A stretch of DNA of 64,000 bases from NCBI RefSeq assembly GCF_014839805.1, contig NC_051116.1, positions 6,305,556 to 6,369,555 of the forward strand, in the 5' to 3' direction. The first letter of the stretch is position 1. Every line of letters begins with the position of its first letter. The notes beneath the pieces were generated by a model. It searched no databases. It saw only the letters and a list, made by a program, of their open reading frames with translations, and was not told where the DNA came from. The DNA is from Manduca sexta. Lineage: Eukaryota; Arthropoda; Insecta; Lepidoptera; Sphingidae. Shown here piece by piece: positions 35,236-47,945 of this stretch. The position numbers were made by a program, and so were the translations under genes.

Positions 35236-35588
35236 TACATTTTAATATCAAATTTGCAATAATTCATAACACTGTAAATTGAAATCTAAAAAATTTACTT
35301 CATGATCCCATCCAAAATTCCAGGCTGCGACCGCGCCTGCCTTGTGTATGGTCGCTATCCGGGCGGATATAAAATACATCCTACCACCAGCAATATAAAC
35401 ACAATAGACATTTATATATGCGTTAGTGTGGACATGATCGTAAATGATTGTAAATCAAATTAGAATATATAGGAATATGTGTATAATATGTTCTATATCA
35501 GGAATGGCGAACCATTGGCACGCGAGTCAGTGGCGGCACGAGACAAAATAATTCGGGCACGCCTATAATATCCCAAGTCCCAACAAAA

Positions 35589-35850
35589 ATGGACTGCCTC
35601 GATAGCGTAGTTCTACTGCATGCGCGGTACGGCAGCGCCTGAAGTCCTGGGTTCAAATTCCGGGTCGGGCAAAGTGATATTTGGGTTTTACTGCTCAGTA
35701 TCAGCCTGGAGTCTGGGATTTATGCCCGATATGACGATAGGCTCGCCCCCTACCACATCATGAGACGGAACACACTTGTCGAAAAATAGGTGCCTTGTTT
35801 GCGCCTCTACATACCGCTTCGGGGATAAATGTGTGTTGTTTGTGTTAAAA
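35589..35850 (+). mobile_element. SINE-B, full length
   Basis: Head GACTGCCTCGATAGCGTAGT (A box), GGGTTCAAATTCCGGGTCGG (B box), AAAGTGATATTTGGGTTTTA, CTGCTCAGTATCAGCC, GAGACGGAACACACTTGTCG and an end at GGGGATAAATGTGTG. Reference copy for the family here. Confidence 0.85.
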
Positions 35851-36072
35851 TTTTGTTCGGACATAACAACAGATCGCTAATAAGGGGCATTCGGACAGAT
35901 AAGGACAGCTTTGGATGGCAAGTTACCGACAGATTATATATTTTTTAATAATGGCACGTTTATAAAGGTTCGCCACCCCTGTTTAATATAGACAGGGGAG
36001 TGCGGTAGAATACAAAAAACTGAGAATGTTTTCTGGTGCTCCTAGCATTGTAAAGGCACGTCAAATATAATA

Positions 36073-36235
36073 AAAACTCATTTGTGAAAAAAAATGACGT
36101 CATAATGTTTGAACCATTTTGTGATGCAAGTTTATACTTTAAGTTACAACAGTAAAACTCATTTGTGATAAACATTGACGTCATAATGTTTGAACCATTT
36201 CGTGATGCTGTTATATACGCTAAATTTACAGCAGT
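36073..36235. repeat. Two-copy tandem repeat, 81-bp unit, each with TGACGTCA
   Basis: AAAACTCATTTGTGA, then TGACGTCATAATGTTTGAAC and TTTACAACAGT-like endings occur twice with an 81-bp offset. The palindrome TGACGTCA lies at 36095-36102 and 36176-36183. TGACGTCA is the full CREB/ATF binding site; function here is not shown. Confidence 0.8.
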
Positions 36236-36978
36236 TTCTTTAAAATGTATAATTGTATTACTGCACTAATGAGAGTTACTACATCAAAGTTATATCACAG
36301 AGCAATGTCCATTCATAGACGCGCATGCCCAGAAGCAAACACTGAAAATCATAGTGTTACTGTTTAGGTACTAAAAACTAAAATGTCAGAAGACTGCCAG
36401 ATTGATATAATAAAAATAATCATAACCTCACTAAAAATCATAAATGATACACAAATACGAGATGAATGATTTGATTACTAGTATTAAATCAAAATTGCTG
36501 TTATTAAATTTAATGCGATATTGCTATCATTTATTATTTATTAATACATTTACAAAATATGTTTTTGGCGAACACGGCCGAATTGATTTTCCGCCATTTT
36601 GAAAGTTACACGGTCATTTTAATTCCTCAGTAATAAAATAATAAAAACTTCTGGCAGACTTTTAATAGTGCTTAATTTTTTAAATTAAAATTAGAAGCAA
36701 TTTGAATTGCTGAAGTTCATCAACTCGTACTAAAATAGGCATTGCTTTCATAGTAAAGCTACAACAATATTGATTCTTCAGAATACAAAAAAATAATATA
36801 AGTAGTGAAAAAACAAATACTTATAGGTAATATATCGCCTCCACCGCATCCTTATTTCAATGTCAACATACCACAGTTACCTCCGCAGTTGGTTGAGTTA
36901 ATACATTTTTATGTTGTTAGCAGATGTCGCCCTTTGCATAGGTCGGTTAGCACAAAAACGCTGTTTCTAAGACTAAAT

Positions 36979-37133
36979 CGACGGTTGAAAGGCTGATGAC
37001 TTAAGCGACATTTCCTTTTCGAAAAAATTTAACTAGCTTAAAAAAACATAGAAAAAAGTGCTGATTATGCATATGTATGAAACTTAGTGTCGCAAAAAAT
37101 GTCGTTTAAGTAAGTTAGCCTTTCAAAAGTCGG
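36979..37133. mobile_element. Short MITE, same family as 1253-1568
   Basis: CGACGGTTGAAAGGCTGATG at the left and GTTAGCCTTTCAAAAGTCG at the right, with inward ACTTAAGCGACATTT against AATGTCGTTTAAGT. About half the length of the copy at 1.25 kb. Confidence 0.75.
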
Positions 37134-37979
37134 AATTAATTAAGCTGTTGTATAAAATCTTTACGATTACGTGTACGGGAACTCCTACTTCAAGATTTTA
37201 CGGACATACGGCCGATATTTAATGATCCCAATCGCTATCTTTAGATCGATCTCGATGATCAAAGTAAAGTTTCAATGGAGTTGTTTAAGAGTATTGCCTG
37301 ACGTGATTGCACGTGGGAGGAGATATTATTCTCTAATTTAGGCCTAAGCTATCTATAAGCATGTGGAACTTTTTTCTGATTTCCCATTTTCCGATCGATT
37401 TGAAGATAGTAATTGTGATCGTTATTGGACTGTGTTGTGAATGAGTATTATGTAAGGATACAGATCATTTTCATTTCTGGGATCATTTTTGGGTTGGATC
37501 ATTTGTACACGGTCCAGTTGAGTCGTTAGTATATATTTTGTCAAAGTAAAACCGCTATGTAGCCTCAGTGAGAAGTGTAGATGTTATGCTGCTGTTAGAA
37601 TTACATTGAACTGTCCCTTAGCACCCTGCCCTCTCGTCTGAATACGGCCCCTTTTGATCAAATACGCGCATTTTTGTTAAAATCGTAAAAAAATCGCAAA
37701 TTAACTTGATTGTCTTCATATAGCTGTAATTAGAGGAAATATGTTATATGTGGAATGTAATTGGTATTTATGGAATGTATTGACTATATTTGTGAGCGAT
37801 TCGATCAAATGATGCCAAAATTTGAACTTTCAATAGTTACATTTTATCTTGGACTATTCTATGATGCGACAGAGAGTAGAATCGTTGGTAGACGGCACCA
37901 GCTTAAAAATACAGTCCTTTGAAATCTTTATATATGTCTCATAAGTTTGTTTGAAATAAAATTATAGTGAGAATTATAG

Positions 37980-38642
37980 TGCGGATTCAGAAATTTGCAA
38001 CGGGGGGCAAAAGTCATGTGTTAAAATAATTTACACTTGAATTTCGTCGTCTAAGCAAATATATGGCTGGACTCCGCTATATTTGTACCAAAACTGTATG
38101 TTCTTACGTATAAAAATGCGAGAAAATCGAGTGTAAATATTGTCAACACAATACTTGTATTTAAAATATTGTATAATATATCATCTTCCATAGTTATAAC
38201 ATACATTAAGTGATTTCTCATTCTAGTAAACTAAGGTGTATAATGACAGGGGGGTCAAGTCCCCCGATTTTCTTCCGTACCCCATGTCAATTTAACGACC
38301 AAAAACATTTTTGTTCATGTTAGGAACGTCCGAAATATATAAGCAATAATACATGCAGGTAGGATTTGTATGATAAGAGTGTGTATGTTACTATTGTTGT
38401 AATTTATGTTATAGAAATACAAATTGGTGATACGTAATGTGGATTTTTATTTTTTATGATTTCATGTCTCTTCGTACCCAAAGAAGCTTTGTTTAATTCT
38501 ATAATTATTATTGAGCCAATATAATTATTGAGCCCATAGTTAAGGTTTAGTGATGCACTTACCGGAGAATTAAACGCTTGAGGAACAAATGCAATACGGC
38601 TGGGGGACCAGTCCCCCAATTACCTCGTTGAATCCGTGGTGT
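37980..38642. mobile_element. Possible DNA transposon remnant with GGATTCA ends
   Basis: GCGGATTCAGAAATTTGCAA near 37981 is roughly the inverse of TTACCTCGTTGAATCCGTGG near 38620. Two internal GGGGGTCAAGTCCCCC and GGGGGACCAGTCCCCC segments add short palindromes. Boundaries are approximate. Confidence 0.4.
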
Positions 38643-40078
38643 TAATTTTAAAGGCACAATCATGTTAATTAATCAAACGTATCACGGTTACTACTACTAT
38701 CTACTGATAGGTTATAAGTTAGGGGGTTGAAGGATAGGTGGGACAAACTTAGAAAAATACCTCGCTATTGCTGGGCATGGACTATGGGCCTTTTGTTGTA
38801 TTCGGCGACATTTTACTTTGCTCCGGCCAGCTGCCCCTCGAGAAAAGCCGTAGCTACGCAAAAGCTTTCAGTACCTGCCCTTTAATCAATTGGTAGTGGG
38901 GATTTTTCCAGCCTACGTTGTGCAAGAGGAAACGTACGTATCAAGAAACAGACTTGAATTTGAGGATTTGCGCTGGATATCATGAAAAGCATTTCTGATT
39001 TCATACCGAGTATGGATAAAAGATAAGCCCCCTTCTACTTTCTTACTAAAGCCGATGCTAGATAAAACTGTAGTTACTGATCAACGAGCTTTTACAATAA
39101 ACGATCTCAATCTTAATCCTGAAAATTGGTCTAAATTAATTGATTTCAACAAATGAAAAAAGCAATTGATAGCGTTCATTGAAAATGGTGGCAAGTGCGC
39201 TAGTTTGCTGTCTTACTGGACGTACCTAAAGGCGGGAAGAGTTCTTTCCACTTAAAATGAAAAACCATTGATATGGAGAATGGACAGTTTGAAATATATT
39301 TACAGACACAGGCAGAGAGAGAAATAAAGCAAACATGCGGTCACGGTCTATAGAATTGTTAATTTTGAAATAGCACTGCCGTTCACCTGTATCCTTAGAT
39401 ATATCCCAGATATTTCAAAATCAAAGCTCGTTATAGTACAGACGTTACTAAACATTAGCAGAATATTAAAACATATTTATAACATACCTTTCCGTATTTA
39501 GCGCGTTTCCTGTGGCATGCAAATAAGTGTTTGGATTGTTTTGTACATAGTCCGCTATAGTAAACGAGTGAGGTGATATCGATTGACAAAAACCAATACA
39601 AGCTACAGTAAAAATGCACCACAAACCCGACAGAAAAAATGGAGAAATGTAAAATCTTTTGCATTTATCACAACTGAATTATTAGGTAATTCTTTTGGGA
39701 ATATGCACCTACCTGCTTTTGCTCGACAAATTATATTTTTAAGTCATAAATCGTGGGAATCTAGATTCGAACCCGCATCACGCAACCTTTCCAGTTAAAT
39801 TGATAAAAATTCCTCAGTACCTGCGCAGCTGCACGATATTCAAATGAGCAGTATTTTAAACCAGAGAATAATGGCCGCCCGCGGCTATAATTTGAAAAAT
39901 TTCAAAAGTAGCCCGGACGTTTGCGGGAATTATAATTGTAAATGTTGGATGAGCCGTTTCCCGAGTTGTTGCATGTTCCATGCATGTCTGCATTGCAGAA
40001 TTTTTTGATCAATATGTAGCTAAATACGATGAAATAGAATTGAGTTTTATATGGTATAGTAATGGTTACTTGGGATAG

Positions 40079-40492
40079 CTTTTGCTAACGGCTTGGCCCG
40101 CGTGGTAGTTTTCCGGGATAAAAGTCCCGCTATACATTTTTCCAGGATAAAAACTAGTATGTCCTTACCAAGGTCTCAAACTATCCCGATACCAAATTTC
40201 ATCTAAATCCGTTGGGGAGGTTTGAGTTTATAGCGGTCAGACAGGCAGACAGATGCGGCGAGCGCCGTATATAACATTAGAACTTTTAAGAGGATCAATT
40301 CCGTCATAAATGTTAGTTGCAAACCTTAACCGTTTATGCAACGGATGCTAACTCATGCTTCGCTGCTAGCGGTCATAGCGTGATGTTATGTAGACTTTAA
40401 TTATTAAAAATTAATTCGTACCAGTAACTCCTGAGATTAGCGCGTTCCAAATAGCAAACTCTTTAGCTTTATATAACAGTACATATATATTG
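40079..40492 (-). mobile_element. Diverged Helitron copy
   Basis: Colinear with one unit of the 52.7-54.7 kb Helitron: CCGGGATAAAAGTCCCGCTA, GGTCTCAAACTATC, ACCAAATTTCATCTAAATC, GGCAGACAGATGC, AACCTTAACCGTTTATGCA, CTGAGATTAGCGCG and TTTAGCTTTATATAACAGTA. It has a single core unit and no (CAAA)n tract. Confidence 0.75.
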
Positions 40493-41730
40493 GTATCTCA
40501 TGTGACTTTGAGTGTAGGAACAGACTGCGCATGTGTATTGTGCACATGTGTGCACTATAATATCCTGCGTATTTGGCTAATCTCCTTTAAGATTCACCAC
40601 CATTACCAAAAATTCTAAAGAAAGATTTATATTACAAGATTCAGAACAAGGCACGTTTACTATAATCTGGAAAATTCTTTCAGCTTTTTTAATATACATT
40701 AGGCCGGCAAATGAGGCAGTGACAACAAAATTTAAGTGATCTCTGGTAGTTAACATCACAATACCAAAATAATCTCGGTGCTACGGGCTTTATACAAAAG
40801 AAATAAGGATTGGAGTTTAGGGGTGCGTTTAAATATCCCGGTAATTATAAACAATGCCCTAATTCCAGATTTGCAATCGACAGCAATATTTAATTTCTTT
40901 TTTTCGTTGGCATATAGGAAATAAAACCAATACTTGTAGTCATGTACAAAAATATTTCATTTTAATGTCGTTATTTAAATTAAATTATTGTTACCTAACA
41001 ATAACAAGTACTTAATATTAGCTTACGTACAAAATACAAAATTTAGAATTTTTAAAATCCTAACATATCTCATCTATTGGACGCATTCCTTCTGCAAACT
41101 TATGAGTCACAATTAAGTACTAAGGTTCCCAAACATTCAACGCCCCTTTAATTAACTCGTGAACTTCTCACTTTTTAAAGTTGCTTAGAGGCATAACATA
41201 GTATTTCCTTCGGTATTAAAAAAAATAACATTCATAATAATTAACGATGTAATTGCGACACATATTTTTACAAAACAAATGTATTATCGATGTTGATTCG
41301 TTAGGAAACTTATAATAAACGAAAGAATAGCCGAAAACCTTTTTCACGTTGAAATAACTGGCAAGATCTACTTGTCTGAAATTTTCATAGTACGAGCATG
41401 CCGCTTCGTATGTTGAGATTCATTATTTTTAACCGTACAACATCCAATGAAATTACCAAACAAACACCCTAACATCTAATATGGAAGTAACAAAATGGAC
41501 GTATTACACTACATAACAGTCTGTTCTAATAACTTAAAGCTACAATAAACATACTAAAATATAAAAGATCATCCCGTAGATAGTTATATTTTATTTTGCT
41601 GCTCGATAAACTTACGAAGTGGAATAAAAATAATTCACATGTATACATGTATACAACCATCATTAACTTTTCAGTGTAAACCCACAAATTGATTGTATTA
41701 AGTATGGAATTTGGAGTTATAGTATATTTT

Positions 41731-41874
41731 CGGTGGCTTCTAAGTAAACTATAGTATTTTTACATTATATTTCGTTATCTGAGTACCGTTTTACTTCTAA
41801 ATAAAAAAAAACTTAATTTATTAACTTTATTTACGTACGATACGATTTCATATACGATAGTTTACTTAGCCGTT
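41731..41874. mobile_element. Short MITE, family of 28741-29090
   Basis: GGTGGCTTCTAAGTAAACTA at the left, ATAGTTTACTTAGCCGTT at the right. Interior contains TTCGTTATCTGAGTACCG, AT-rich. Confidence 0.65.
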
Positions 41875-43074
41875 GTTGAACAGAGAAATTGAAGTACCAA
41901 ATGAGTACTATTTCTTGAATTTCAAAGTGATTTTATTTATTTCTTCATAAGTTTATTAAGCAGATTAGCGATTATTCATATAATAATATATTTATATAAA
42001 TTAGGATATTGTTTTAATACTGATTACAGTTACTTATAGTATGGTAATTGATGGCATTCTATTTACATCCTGGCGTGGTTCGTAATTAATTTAAAAACAA
42101 GTATTTACTTAGACCCGCATTATAATATGCAAAAAGACTATAATAATATAATACAACCGTTGTTTAATTAAAAACTAAAATAAGTTAATTCTAAATCGTT
42201 TAAAAATCTAGTTAAAGTATTATGCTAGTTACGTGGTTTGTATGTGCAAAAACACACTTTTTTGTAGAAAAATAATTTTGTGAGCACCCTATATTATTTC
42301 ATGGTAAGGCACGTCACAGTGGGTGATATATTGCTAGTATTTATAGTTCAACTGATTTTTCTTTGTTGATAACTAAAAGGAAAGGTATAACTTTCACCTG
42401 CAATGGTTCAAAGTTTAGTTAAGCTAAAACAAATTGCAAAATATAGAATGCTACTTTTTTGTATTATTTATACATTTTTTAATTTTACTCTCATCATTAA
42501 AAATTCCATTAAAAACTCGTGTAGAGTTCAAAGTCATCGTTAAGATAAAAAAAAGCAAATTTTTGATTGTTCAATAAATTTTAAGACAAACATTTCGGAT
42601 AATTGAATACCCAATGGTCAAAAATATATTTTGATGGGATTTAAAGATAAAAAACAATCTTCCTTGACACTGATTAGTTTCGATTCATACTTTAAAAGTC
42701 TTTGTATTGTTAAAATCTGAGTAATTGAATAATATTTTGCATAATACCCTCCACATTTGATAAATTGAATACAATGTCATTGACCCACAGTCAGATTTAT
42801 AAAAACGATTGTATTCTAAAAGGAAGACTTTAAAATACATAATACACATAATATGATACATCTAAAACTAATATAAGTTAAAATCAATTTTATAACTAGC
42901 ACGCATCCTAAGTGAAGAAATTTTGGAATGTTGATAATGTGTTTGCAGTCTTTGTGATTATGTTAAAATGATATTTGAAAGTTTGAGAAACTCTGTATTA
43001 GTAACATTGGTATTTCGCGTGTTTCCTTGCAGAGAAAAGGCTATTATACCTTTGTTAACAAATTAAAGCCTTAT

Positions 43075-45504
43075 TCAGCTAAATTCGTTTCCTTCATACA
43101 AGCTCTCGCATACTTCTAGCAATCTTAACACAGGGCTTATGTTATATGGGAACAAAGATCTGGAAACCAAACGACTTATCTGTAATCTTAACCGTATTAG
43201 CACTCTCATTGTGTCGTCAAGCCCTCTTGTCCCTCCAGAGTCTGACTGTTGACATGTCTCCAGAAACTTCGCCCAATTCCTCCTTACATATTTCAAAAAC
43301 CTCAACAAATATAAGAGAAAACACGTCTCATTGCTCACTAAGTAGTCCAGTAACACATCGCTGTCATGCGAAACTACTTTGAGGAATTCTATAAATGAAG
43401 ATATTGGGTTCAACATTGGTATTAAGTCAGGGTATACGGAATTCCTGTAAACAATACCTACAGTAATGTCCAGAGTACACACCATTGATTCAATCAAATA
43501 ATCATCTTGTTCACTAAATAGATGAATTAGCATTTTAGTGAAGGGTGTTTCTGGATGGAATTCTAAGCTGTGTCTTATGAAACCGTCCAGCTTTTTAAGA
43601 ACATCTCGAATAGATCTCTCTACAATTTGCATGTCTTGTATCGCATTGTAATCTGAAGAGTCTATTGAGCTATCTGACGAATCGCATCTCATCTCTTTTA
43701 CGGTTACAGCAACAGATTTTAGTACTAACAATGACATTCTTTGTAACATTGTTTTGTCGACTTCAGACCTTGACTGGGGTTCGTCATTATCGTCTTCGCC
43801 ATAGCTCTGGTCTACTAACTGGATAGAAGACGACAACGGCGCGACTTCAGGCCCTAACGAATAATCCCTGATAATCCGACATTCATGTCCTAAAAACCCA
43901 AACCCACTTCTACTATTTTGTACTCTGATATCACTTAGTAACCTGAAATCTTTAACATATCTGACAATAGAGTGCGCCAGACAACATATCTCTTCAGGTA
44001 ATATATCCTGTAATGCCAATGTTGAACCATAACACAGAACTTCATTGAACAAACTTAACAGATGTGTGTATATTAAACTTGGTAGCATTGTATTCCTTAA
44101 CAAATCAACAAAGCTTTGCAAATCTGCATAGAACGGTTTCGTGTCTATAATTGAGAGATTCGCCTTTACACTTATTATGTTCTCCCATAAAGAGAAAAAT
44201 GTTAGTATACAATTTTCAGCATTAGCTAAATTCAGGTACCTTAGTAGAAGAAGCTTCATGTTTTTGACTAAAATAGGCCAGTGGTGCTCCAGTGTCTTTA
44301 TCGTCAGACATTTTATATGTGACGTGTCAAATGATTCCGAGTCAGTCAGGATGACAGTCACACATCCATGTTCATTCACTCTCTCAATTCTTGACAATGG
44401 TGGCTCAGGCGACTGTTCCATTTCACATCTCTCATCACCTGGAAACTTTAATACCGGCTCGTGTAGTCGGAACGTCATTGGTTTATTATCAGTTGGCTCA
44501 GAAGATGTTGAGGGCACCATCTGGGACTGTGAATTTGTTAATGGGGTCTGTACATTACTGTGGGAACTTGAGGGGCCTTCGCTACTACTTGAATAGCCTA
44601 CACTACTCCGAAATGGATTGTCTTCTTGGACATGTGAGCTTGCTGGAGTATTTATATAATTGCTATCTTCTAACGGATGCTGCTCCACATCCTTCCACTC
44701 CACTATCCTCTTAATTATGTCTAAACTGAAATTAATCTTTTGTACTGTAATCCTATTTATCCTATCAAACAGGTAAATGTTCTCCGCTATCTGTTGAAGC
44801 CAATTTTCGTCGACGGTGTCCTTTGAGACTATTAAAAAACTAGCTAGCACTCTACTGGCAACAAATGTAATGAATTTACTCTTATGGTCAGCTAATTCAA
44901 CAACTTCTGTGATCCAATCATGCCTATTTCTTACAAATATGTCACATGCATGCATTACCCTTGAGCATATTGTTCCAGTGCCATTTTGTTTTAAATATAC
45001 ATCAAACATCAGTTGCATTGTTGACAGATAAGTGAGGGAGCATGTCAAAGGCCATGTTGCGATGTTCAGTTGTCGATCAAACAGTTGCGTGACCATGTTA
45101 TCATCAAAGCGACAAAGGCATTGGCCAACAAGAGCGTCTTGGAGTATCCGTAATTCAGCAAGTAGTTTATCATCTTCCGAGTTCCAATGCGTTGTGTTGG
45201 TGGAGCATGAGGGTATGATATCAACTCCTGTATCAATTGGTAGTCGCAACAAGCTTGAGCAGTCGACGGCATCCTCGCTTACCGTACCGCTGTCAGGCGA
45301 CTCACCATTCCTGGCAGCGAATTCCTCGGACGTCTCAGCGGGCGGAGTCTCCGCGTCAAAGATGTCCGTAAGAGCGTCGTCCGCGGATCTGTCGCTGCCC
45401 TCGTCAATGTCTGGCGCATCGATCCTCTGCTTCTTCTTCACGGGCTGATCTGAAGCCATGCCTTCATCTACGCGAGGTTCACACAAGTGCCCTCGTAAAA
45501 CCAT
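43075..45504 (-). CDS. lin: Protein Lines (LINS1 homologue)
   Basis: A single open frame of 809 codons from the first ATG (45504). A second ATG at 45459 (MASDQPVKKKQRID) has a better context (G at -3 and +4) and would give 794 aa. A basic KKKQR motif at residues 23-27 could be a nuclear signal. The N-terminal 110 residues are acidic and Ser-rich. Long helical regions typical of the LINS N domain follow from about residue 115, broken by a Ser-rich linker (SSSSEGPSSS). The conserved C-terminal LINS motif reads RLRLQISRLVSRSLFPYNIS then PVLRLLEVCESL at the end. Known role in Drosophila: segment polarity factor that binds and destabilises Bowl, is antagonised by Drumstick, and modulates Wingless output. 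Fly Lines and human LINS1 are of similar size (roughly 760-860 aa). Upstream CAG near 45585 may end a 5' UTR intron. Confidence 0.88.
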   Translation of the reverse strand: MVLRGHLCEPRVDEGMASDQPVKKKQRIDAPDIDEGSDRSADDALTDIFDAETPPAETSEEFAARNGESPDSGTVSEDAVDCSSLLRLPIDTGVDIIPSCSTNTTHWNSEDDKLLAELRILQDALVGQCLCRFDDNMVTQLFDRQLNIATWPLTCSLTYLSTMQLMFDVYLKQNGTGTICSRVMHACDIFVRNRHDWITEVVELADHKSKFITFVASRVLASFLIVSKDTVDENWLQQIAENIYLFDRINRITVQKINFSLDIIKRIVEWKDVEQHPLEDSNYINTPASSHVQEDNPFRSSVGYSSSSEGPSSSHSNVQTPLTNSQSQMVPSTSSEPTDNKPMTFRLHEPVLKFPGDERCEMEQSPEPPLSRIERVNEHGCVTVILTDSESFDTSHIKCLTIKTLEHHWPILVKNMKLLLLRYLNLANAENCILTFFSLWENIISVKANLSIIDTKPFYADLQSFVDLLRNTMLPSLIYTHLLSLFNEVLCYGSTLALQDILPEEICCLAHSIVRYVKDFRLLSDIRVQNSRSGFGFLGHECRIIRDYSLGPEVAPLSSSIQLVDQSYGEDDNDEPQSRSEVDKTMLQRMSLLVLKSVAVTVKEMRCDSSDSSIDSSDYNAIQDMQIVERSIRDVLKKLDGFIRHSLEFHPETPFTKMLIHLFSEQDDYLIESMVCTLDITVGIVYRNSVYPDLIPMLNPISSFIEFLKVVSHDSDVLLDYLVSNETCFLLYLLRFLKYVRRNWAKFLETCQQSDSGGTRGLDDTMRVLIRLRLQISRLVSRSLFPYNISPVLRLLEVCESLYEGNEFS

Positions 45505-47884
45505 TAAATCTTTTTCAAATGCAAAACTATAATTTGCGCTGCACACGCAAATCTCTCGGTTCTATTTCGCGACGGGCATAGTTCTGAAAACAAAAAAGAC
45601 GATACTGAATGCATGACCTTTCCTTGCAGCTACTCAATTACGCGCCCGACAAAGCCTTTTGAATTTCTACGCCATTACAGCGTTCTTATGCTTTCACAAT
45701 GAATTATAAGTGAAATTTTAGCGATAAGTTATAAAATTTCGATGAATGTAAGGTTTATTCTATGATTTACGATCAAAATTCATTGAACTTTCCAAAATAT
45801 TTTGATGTCACACATACCGTCGACGAAACGAGGTTGTGCGAGCGCTTGTCCCTGTCGTTGGTATCCATAAATTGTATATAAACATTCACTGCAATCCAAT
45901 AATGCACAAAATAACACAGTTTTCAGTAATATTTCCTGAACAGATGGATAATTTTGTCAATTACAATTTGTTGAATAGAACATCGACTCCATTACGTACA
46001 AATGACGCTCTGTTAATAGAACTACTTTTTTCATCGGAATTTATGTTATAACTTTTATAATCTTATTATTGCACAAAATTAAAGTATTTATAAAAATTGT
46101 ATTTAAATATTTTACTATCATATAGGGTATAAAATATTACAGAAAAATATTAATATTTAATAAGTACGATCACTTGTGGTATTTCCGATTTCACATCCGG
46201 TAGGGACGTTGCCAGTTTGACGACTTCTGAATTTAGCAAACAGTAGCCGATTACCATGTAGATTTTTTAGCCTCATTTTTAATCTAAATATGACGAAACA
46301 GTTATCATTTCACAAGATAAGTATATCATAAACTGAAATACAAATCTAGTTATGCTTCTATTATTTATTTTTCATACCTTAACCGTCAAGAATCAAAATT
46401 TTAATATATAATAAAAGTTTGTGATTACAGCAGAATAGAAAATTATATTAGTTTAGAAAAATATTTGTTAATAGTTGGTTTGAGGATTAATGATTTCTAA
46501 ATAAATAACAGCAAAATGGTTATTGTGTTAAGTTAAAATTACCATTTTTTGTGTAATTATTACGAGAACAACACTTTCGCTATATGGCAACACCATTAGT
46601 GTCCCTATTGAAAATGTCTGCTTCGAAGCAATCGAAAAATAGTTTTAGCAAAATGATACATTAATTAGCGTTTTAAACGAGTAAACTGTCCAGTATAATC
46701 AGGTGAATATCATACAGTTGTGATGTGGTGTGCAATTAATGTGTTAGCAATGACTCATATTGTGTTTTTGCATAACAATCAATAGAACAAATATAGGTTA
46801 AGATCTCTGTGATAGTGTTCAGTTAGAAGCTGTATAAAAATATGTTGGATGCAAAAAAGTAAAAAGAACGCCATATATTTATCACACGCAAGTATACGTT
46901 ATTATTTATTTATAGTTACGATGCGGAAATGAGATCTATATGTCACGGGTTCTTTGGTTTTTTTTTGGTTTGAAAACGTATATAAAAGTTCGAATAGAAG
47001 GGTTGCGAAAGTGCCCCGGTATTGAGTGACACCCGCAACCTTGTGCTAAACGAATAGAAAGCATCTATTGCGTTTGAATTTGTTAGACAATGGCGAAATT
47101 GTTAATTTTATTTCCTGTTGACCCGACCGATGTAATTGTCAGGTAGTGTCGCTAGATTTTGTTCGCCCGCTCTGGGTGGCGGCTTACATTCATTCATACA
47201 TTAAATTCAGGTTAGATTTAGTCATTCATTATCATAATCTTATCTAATTGTGTGCTCTATTTCTTAAGGTCAACCACCTCTCATTTCCTAGTTCCCATCT
47301 GTTTTGAAAACCGAACGAAATGCGTAATTTTACGTAGAATGTTTATTTTTTTTGTCGTATCGTGTGTAGTTTAAATTGAAATATTGATAAATATTTATTA
47401 AATAGATGCATGTTGTTTCTTGCTTTTAGTGTAAATCATTTACCTTTACAATTCATATTGTTCAGGATAAGATCTAATTTATACTTCCAACATGACACAT
47501 TATTTAAATGAGATGTACCAGGAAAACATAGCCACAAGGAAGTTTATATAATGTGAAACAATCACAATTTACACATATAATTTATCTTTATATTGTATTT
47601 ATTTTTAAATTGCAATTTATTGGTATACTTTTTGAGGGTTTATCTTCTATGATGAAAGGTTAAAAATCACATTTTCTATACTTAAAATTAAGTATAGGAT
47701 GAATGTTTCTAGTTACATTTAATGCACTCCTGGTTTACTTTCTAGGTATTAACACTGGTCCTAAAATTAATTATATTGGGCTATTTACAAATATAATATT
47801 GCTGTGGAATATGATTGCCAACAGTTTACCTTTGCAAATATTTTAAGCATATGGACAATTGTAGACCAATTGCCTTAAGTAAAT

Positions 47885-47945
47885 TTTTTTTCAGAAAATT
47901 TTAATATAAAAACTGCGATAAAATCTGAAAAAAAAAAAATTGTTT
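47885..47945 (+). repeat. Short repeat fragment, family of 27755-27865
   Basis: TTTTAATATAAAAACTGCG and ATAAAATCTGAAAA, then an A-run followed by TTGTTTTTATT. Only the centre of the family is present. Confidence 0.4.

Larger units (their letters stand above)
32939..43074. other. Intergenic DNA between NC2-alpha and lines (convergent 3' ends)
   Basis: Includes the 3' UTRs of both genes. Candidate NC2-alpha poly(A) hexamers are AATAAA near 33431 and 33771, not resolved. Repeats are listed separately. The stretch 40.8-43.07 kb is AT-rich, nearly free of recognised repeats apart from one MITE, and could be a long lines 3' UTR. At 38984-39253 one frame stays open for about 90 codons with a single TGA. 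No complete gene was recognised. Confidence 0.6.

Noticed and set aside
45504..45546. Extension of the Lines frame to 45546
   Set aside because: The extension begins with GTG and has no ATG before 45504; non-ATG starts are not assumed in an animal gene.
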